From a virus, in IMG/VR virus record IMGVR_UViG_3300022847_000018, positions 1-31,851 of that record: a stretch of 31,851 nt of DNA. One strand, 5' to 3'. Below the pieces are notes generated by a model. That model was not told the origin of the DNA and ran no database searches. It worked only from the letters and a program-made list of their open reading frames with translations. Shown here piece after piece: positions 30,598-31,851 of the stretch. Each line of letters opens with the position of its first letter. The first letter of the stretch is position 1. The translations under genes were made by a program, and so were the position numbers.

Positions 30598-30617
30598 AAA
30601 CCTATTTATAGATGGGG
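30598..30617. repeat. 20-bp element, copy 2
   Basis: Exact second copy of CCCCATCTATAAATAGGTTT (minus strand), five bases after the stop of the minor head gene and about 70 bases upstream of the scaffold start. Together with 29472-29491 it brackets the scaffold and zinc-ribbon genes. Confidence 0.85.
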
Positions 30618-30622
30618 GAGTT

Positions 30623-31717
30623 TTAAGAGAACAGATCCGGTTCCATTGCCCGAAGCTGCTCTAAAGTCAGTATCTGGCCTCTGTCTGCAAAAGATGTGAT
30701 ATCGGCGCCATTTTTGAAAGCATCATACCGGGACTGGCCAAGGATGTCCATCTGAGTTTCAGCGCTTTGACCCTCAAACCACTGCTGGTAGGTCATGGTG
30801 TCGGGTACTTCCCCGTTCATCGATGCTCGCATTCCCGGTTCGAGTTCATCGAAGTCATATCCAAGCTCCTCCCATGATGGAGTAATCACGGCCACGACAC
30901 ATCGGCAACCAATGTGAGCAGGAGCCTCCGGGTAGTTACTCGGGAGGTAAGGGTTTTGAGATTCGGCGTCCACACAAATACTGCAGGTCCGATCGTCCAA
31001 TGTTAATATCCACTGAAATCCCTTCACCACCTCGATGTTGTCCATGTGAAAGGCGTTTCTTGCCCTGTTCGACGCCCTCATGACCCCGCTTCTGACAATA
31101 GACTTTGCATTTTCACCCACCCGGCCGATTATTCCGTCTTTAAATCCGTTTTCCCGTCTGCCCCGGACCCTTCGCAGGATCTCATTGATCGACTCTCCTT
31201 CAATCATTCCCTGGCGGATCTGGTCGTTGATGGCCGTTCGCGTCTGGATCTTCATATCGGAAAACCATTGTCTCATAGACTTTCCGGCTATGGGCTCGGT
31301 CTCCATCAGGCTCATTAAGAAACGGTCTGATGGTGTGTTGAAGTTCATCTCTATTGGGAAGGCCTTTGAAAGGAGTCTCTTCTCAAAATCGGCCTCTGCA
31401 ATCGCTATTTTGCCCAGGCGCTTTAACGACTCGCCTGATAAACGTTCTAAAAGTTCGGTGACGGCCTCCGATCCTCTTGTGGCCGCCTCATTCATCAGCG
31501 CCTCGTCTGCAGCTGAGATGACACCCCCTTCATTGAGCTCGCTGAGAAGCGGGGTAATCGTCTTGGTGACAGCTCTTCGAACACTGGCCATCTGCGAGTC
31601 TGTCCAATTAGCCTCTCCGCCGGCCAGCCTGACAAGATAGATTCCGTGGCGAATAGATCGGTCAATCAGGATTTGATTTACTGTGCGGGGCCTCGATATC
31701 TTTCGTGGATCACTCAT
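30623..31717 (-). CDS. SPP1 gp7 / Mu gpF-like minor head protein
   Basis: 364 aa. A helical N-terminal half, RSGVMRASNRARNAFHMDN, then the zinc-knuckle-like core with C245-S-I-C248 and HIGCRC (H268, C271, C273), and a C-terminal YQQWFEGQSAETQMDILG segment. This is the classic 'head morphogenesis' family that binds the portal inside the procapsid and helps DNA ejection. The ATG overlaps the upstream portal stop by ATGA. Confidence 0.88.
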   Translation of the reverse strand: MSDPRKISRPRTVNQILIDRSIRHGIYLVRLAGGEANWTDSQMASVRRAVTKTITPLLSELNEGGVISAADEALMNEAATRGSEAVTELLERLSGESLKRLGKIAIAEADFEKRLLSKAFPIEMNFNTPSDRFLMSLMETEPIAGKSMRQWFSDMKIQTRTAINDQIRQGMIEGESINEILRRVRGRRENGFKDGIIGRVGENAKSIVRSGVMRASNRARNAFHMDNIEVVKGFQWILTLDDRTCSICVDAESQNPYLPSNYPEAPAHIGCRCVVAVITPSWEELGYDFDELEPGMRASMNGEVPDTMTYQQWFEGQSAETQMDILGQSRYDAFKNGADITSFADRGQILTLEQLRAMEPDLFS

Positions 31718-31851
31718 TCACGTGCACCCATTAACTCTCGAATCCCCGGCGGGATGCTGGTCTGCATTCTGCTCAGGCGGTCTTCTGCGGCGATATCCGG
31801 ATCGAGTACCTCTCCTTTTTGCAGAGCATAGATCATATCCTCCTCGAGGAT
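31714..31851 (-). CDS. probable portal protein, C-terminus only
   Basis: Partial gene cut by the window edge: 45 codons from the edge to TGA at 31714-31716, overlapping the minor head ATG. The end reads KGEVLDPDIAAEDRLSRMQT and PPGIRELMGARE. The sequence itself is not diagnostic; the portal call rests on position directly upstream of the SPP1 gp7-like gene, where portal (or DUF935-type portal) genes normally sit. Confidence 0.5.
   Translation of the reverse strand: MLEEDMIYALQKGEVLDPDIAAEDRLSRMQTSIPPGIRELMGARE

Noticed and set aside
31080-31640. 186-codon plus-strand ORF opposite the minor head gene
   Set aside because: It is fully antisense to a well-supported gene, with no family resemblance and Ser/Arg/Pro-biased composition typical of a shadow frame.

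Overview
The window is part of the genome of a tailed double-stranded DNA phage or prophage with a long non-contractile, lambda-like (siphovirus) tail. Almost every gene lies on the minus strand, so the biological order runs from the right end (31851) to the left end (1). No integrase, large terminase or DNA polymerase is present, so lifestyle and packaging type cannot be read directly. A degraded repressor-like ORF on the plus strand hints at temperate ancestry. The host is uncertain. GC looks moderate by eye, some genes have good Shine-Dalgarno sites while others have A-rich leaders, and sigma70-like promoter boxes are visible.

Late region, right to left. It begins with the C-terminal end of a probable portal gene (cut by the window edge), then an SPP1 gp7/Mu gpF-like minor head protein, a scaffold protein, a 55-aa zinc-ribbon protein, a tRNA(CAT) with initiator-tRNA hallmarks, the major capsid protein followed by a strong terminator, and a probable head decoration protein. 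Connector and neck genes follow, interrupted by a DUF5675 protein paired with a small coiled-coil/membrane protein. The tail module is in classical order: tail terminator, tail tube, tail chaperone with a -1 frameshift site, tape measure, lambda M- and L-position proteins, a small HExxH metallopeptidase, an NlpC/P60 (K-like) protein and a 1589-aa J-like tail-tip protein. Several fibre or baseplate-periphery proteins come next.

Lysis/accessory region (about 7.8 to 10.4 kb). This holds small membrane and coiled-coil proteins, a patatin-like phospholipase fused to a small phage domain, and a 3-TM holin of the GTA type. The patatin fusion is flanked by a perfect 29-bp direct repeat that duplicates the original patatin start. 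This looks like a gene insertion caught in the act.

Switch and early region (about 7.57 kb down to 1). Opposed sigma70-like promoters overlap repeated TATCAAA boxes, next to a plus-strand Xre-type HTH reading frame that has no start codon. The early genes then run leftward: two small HTH proteins, a Rad50/SbcC-like ATPase, a winged-helix protein, a DnaQ-type exonuclease, a RecT annealase, a WalJ/YycJ-type metallo-beta-lactamase-fold protein, small membrane or coiled-coil proteins, a RuvC-like resolvase and an ASCH-like protein. The set RecT, exonuclease, MBL protein, SbcC-like ATPase and resolvase forms a recombination module.

Most notable are the 29-bp repeat around the patatin fusion, a four-copy 16-bp tandem repeat that multiplies the start codon of the tail metallopeptidase (each copy in a different frame), the initiator-type tRNA with an extra base in its T stem, and an exact 20-bp element placed after two late genes.
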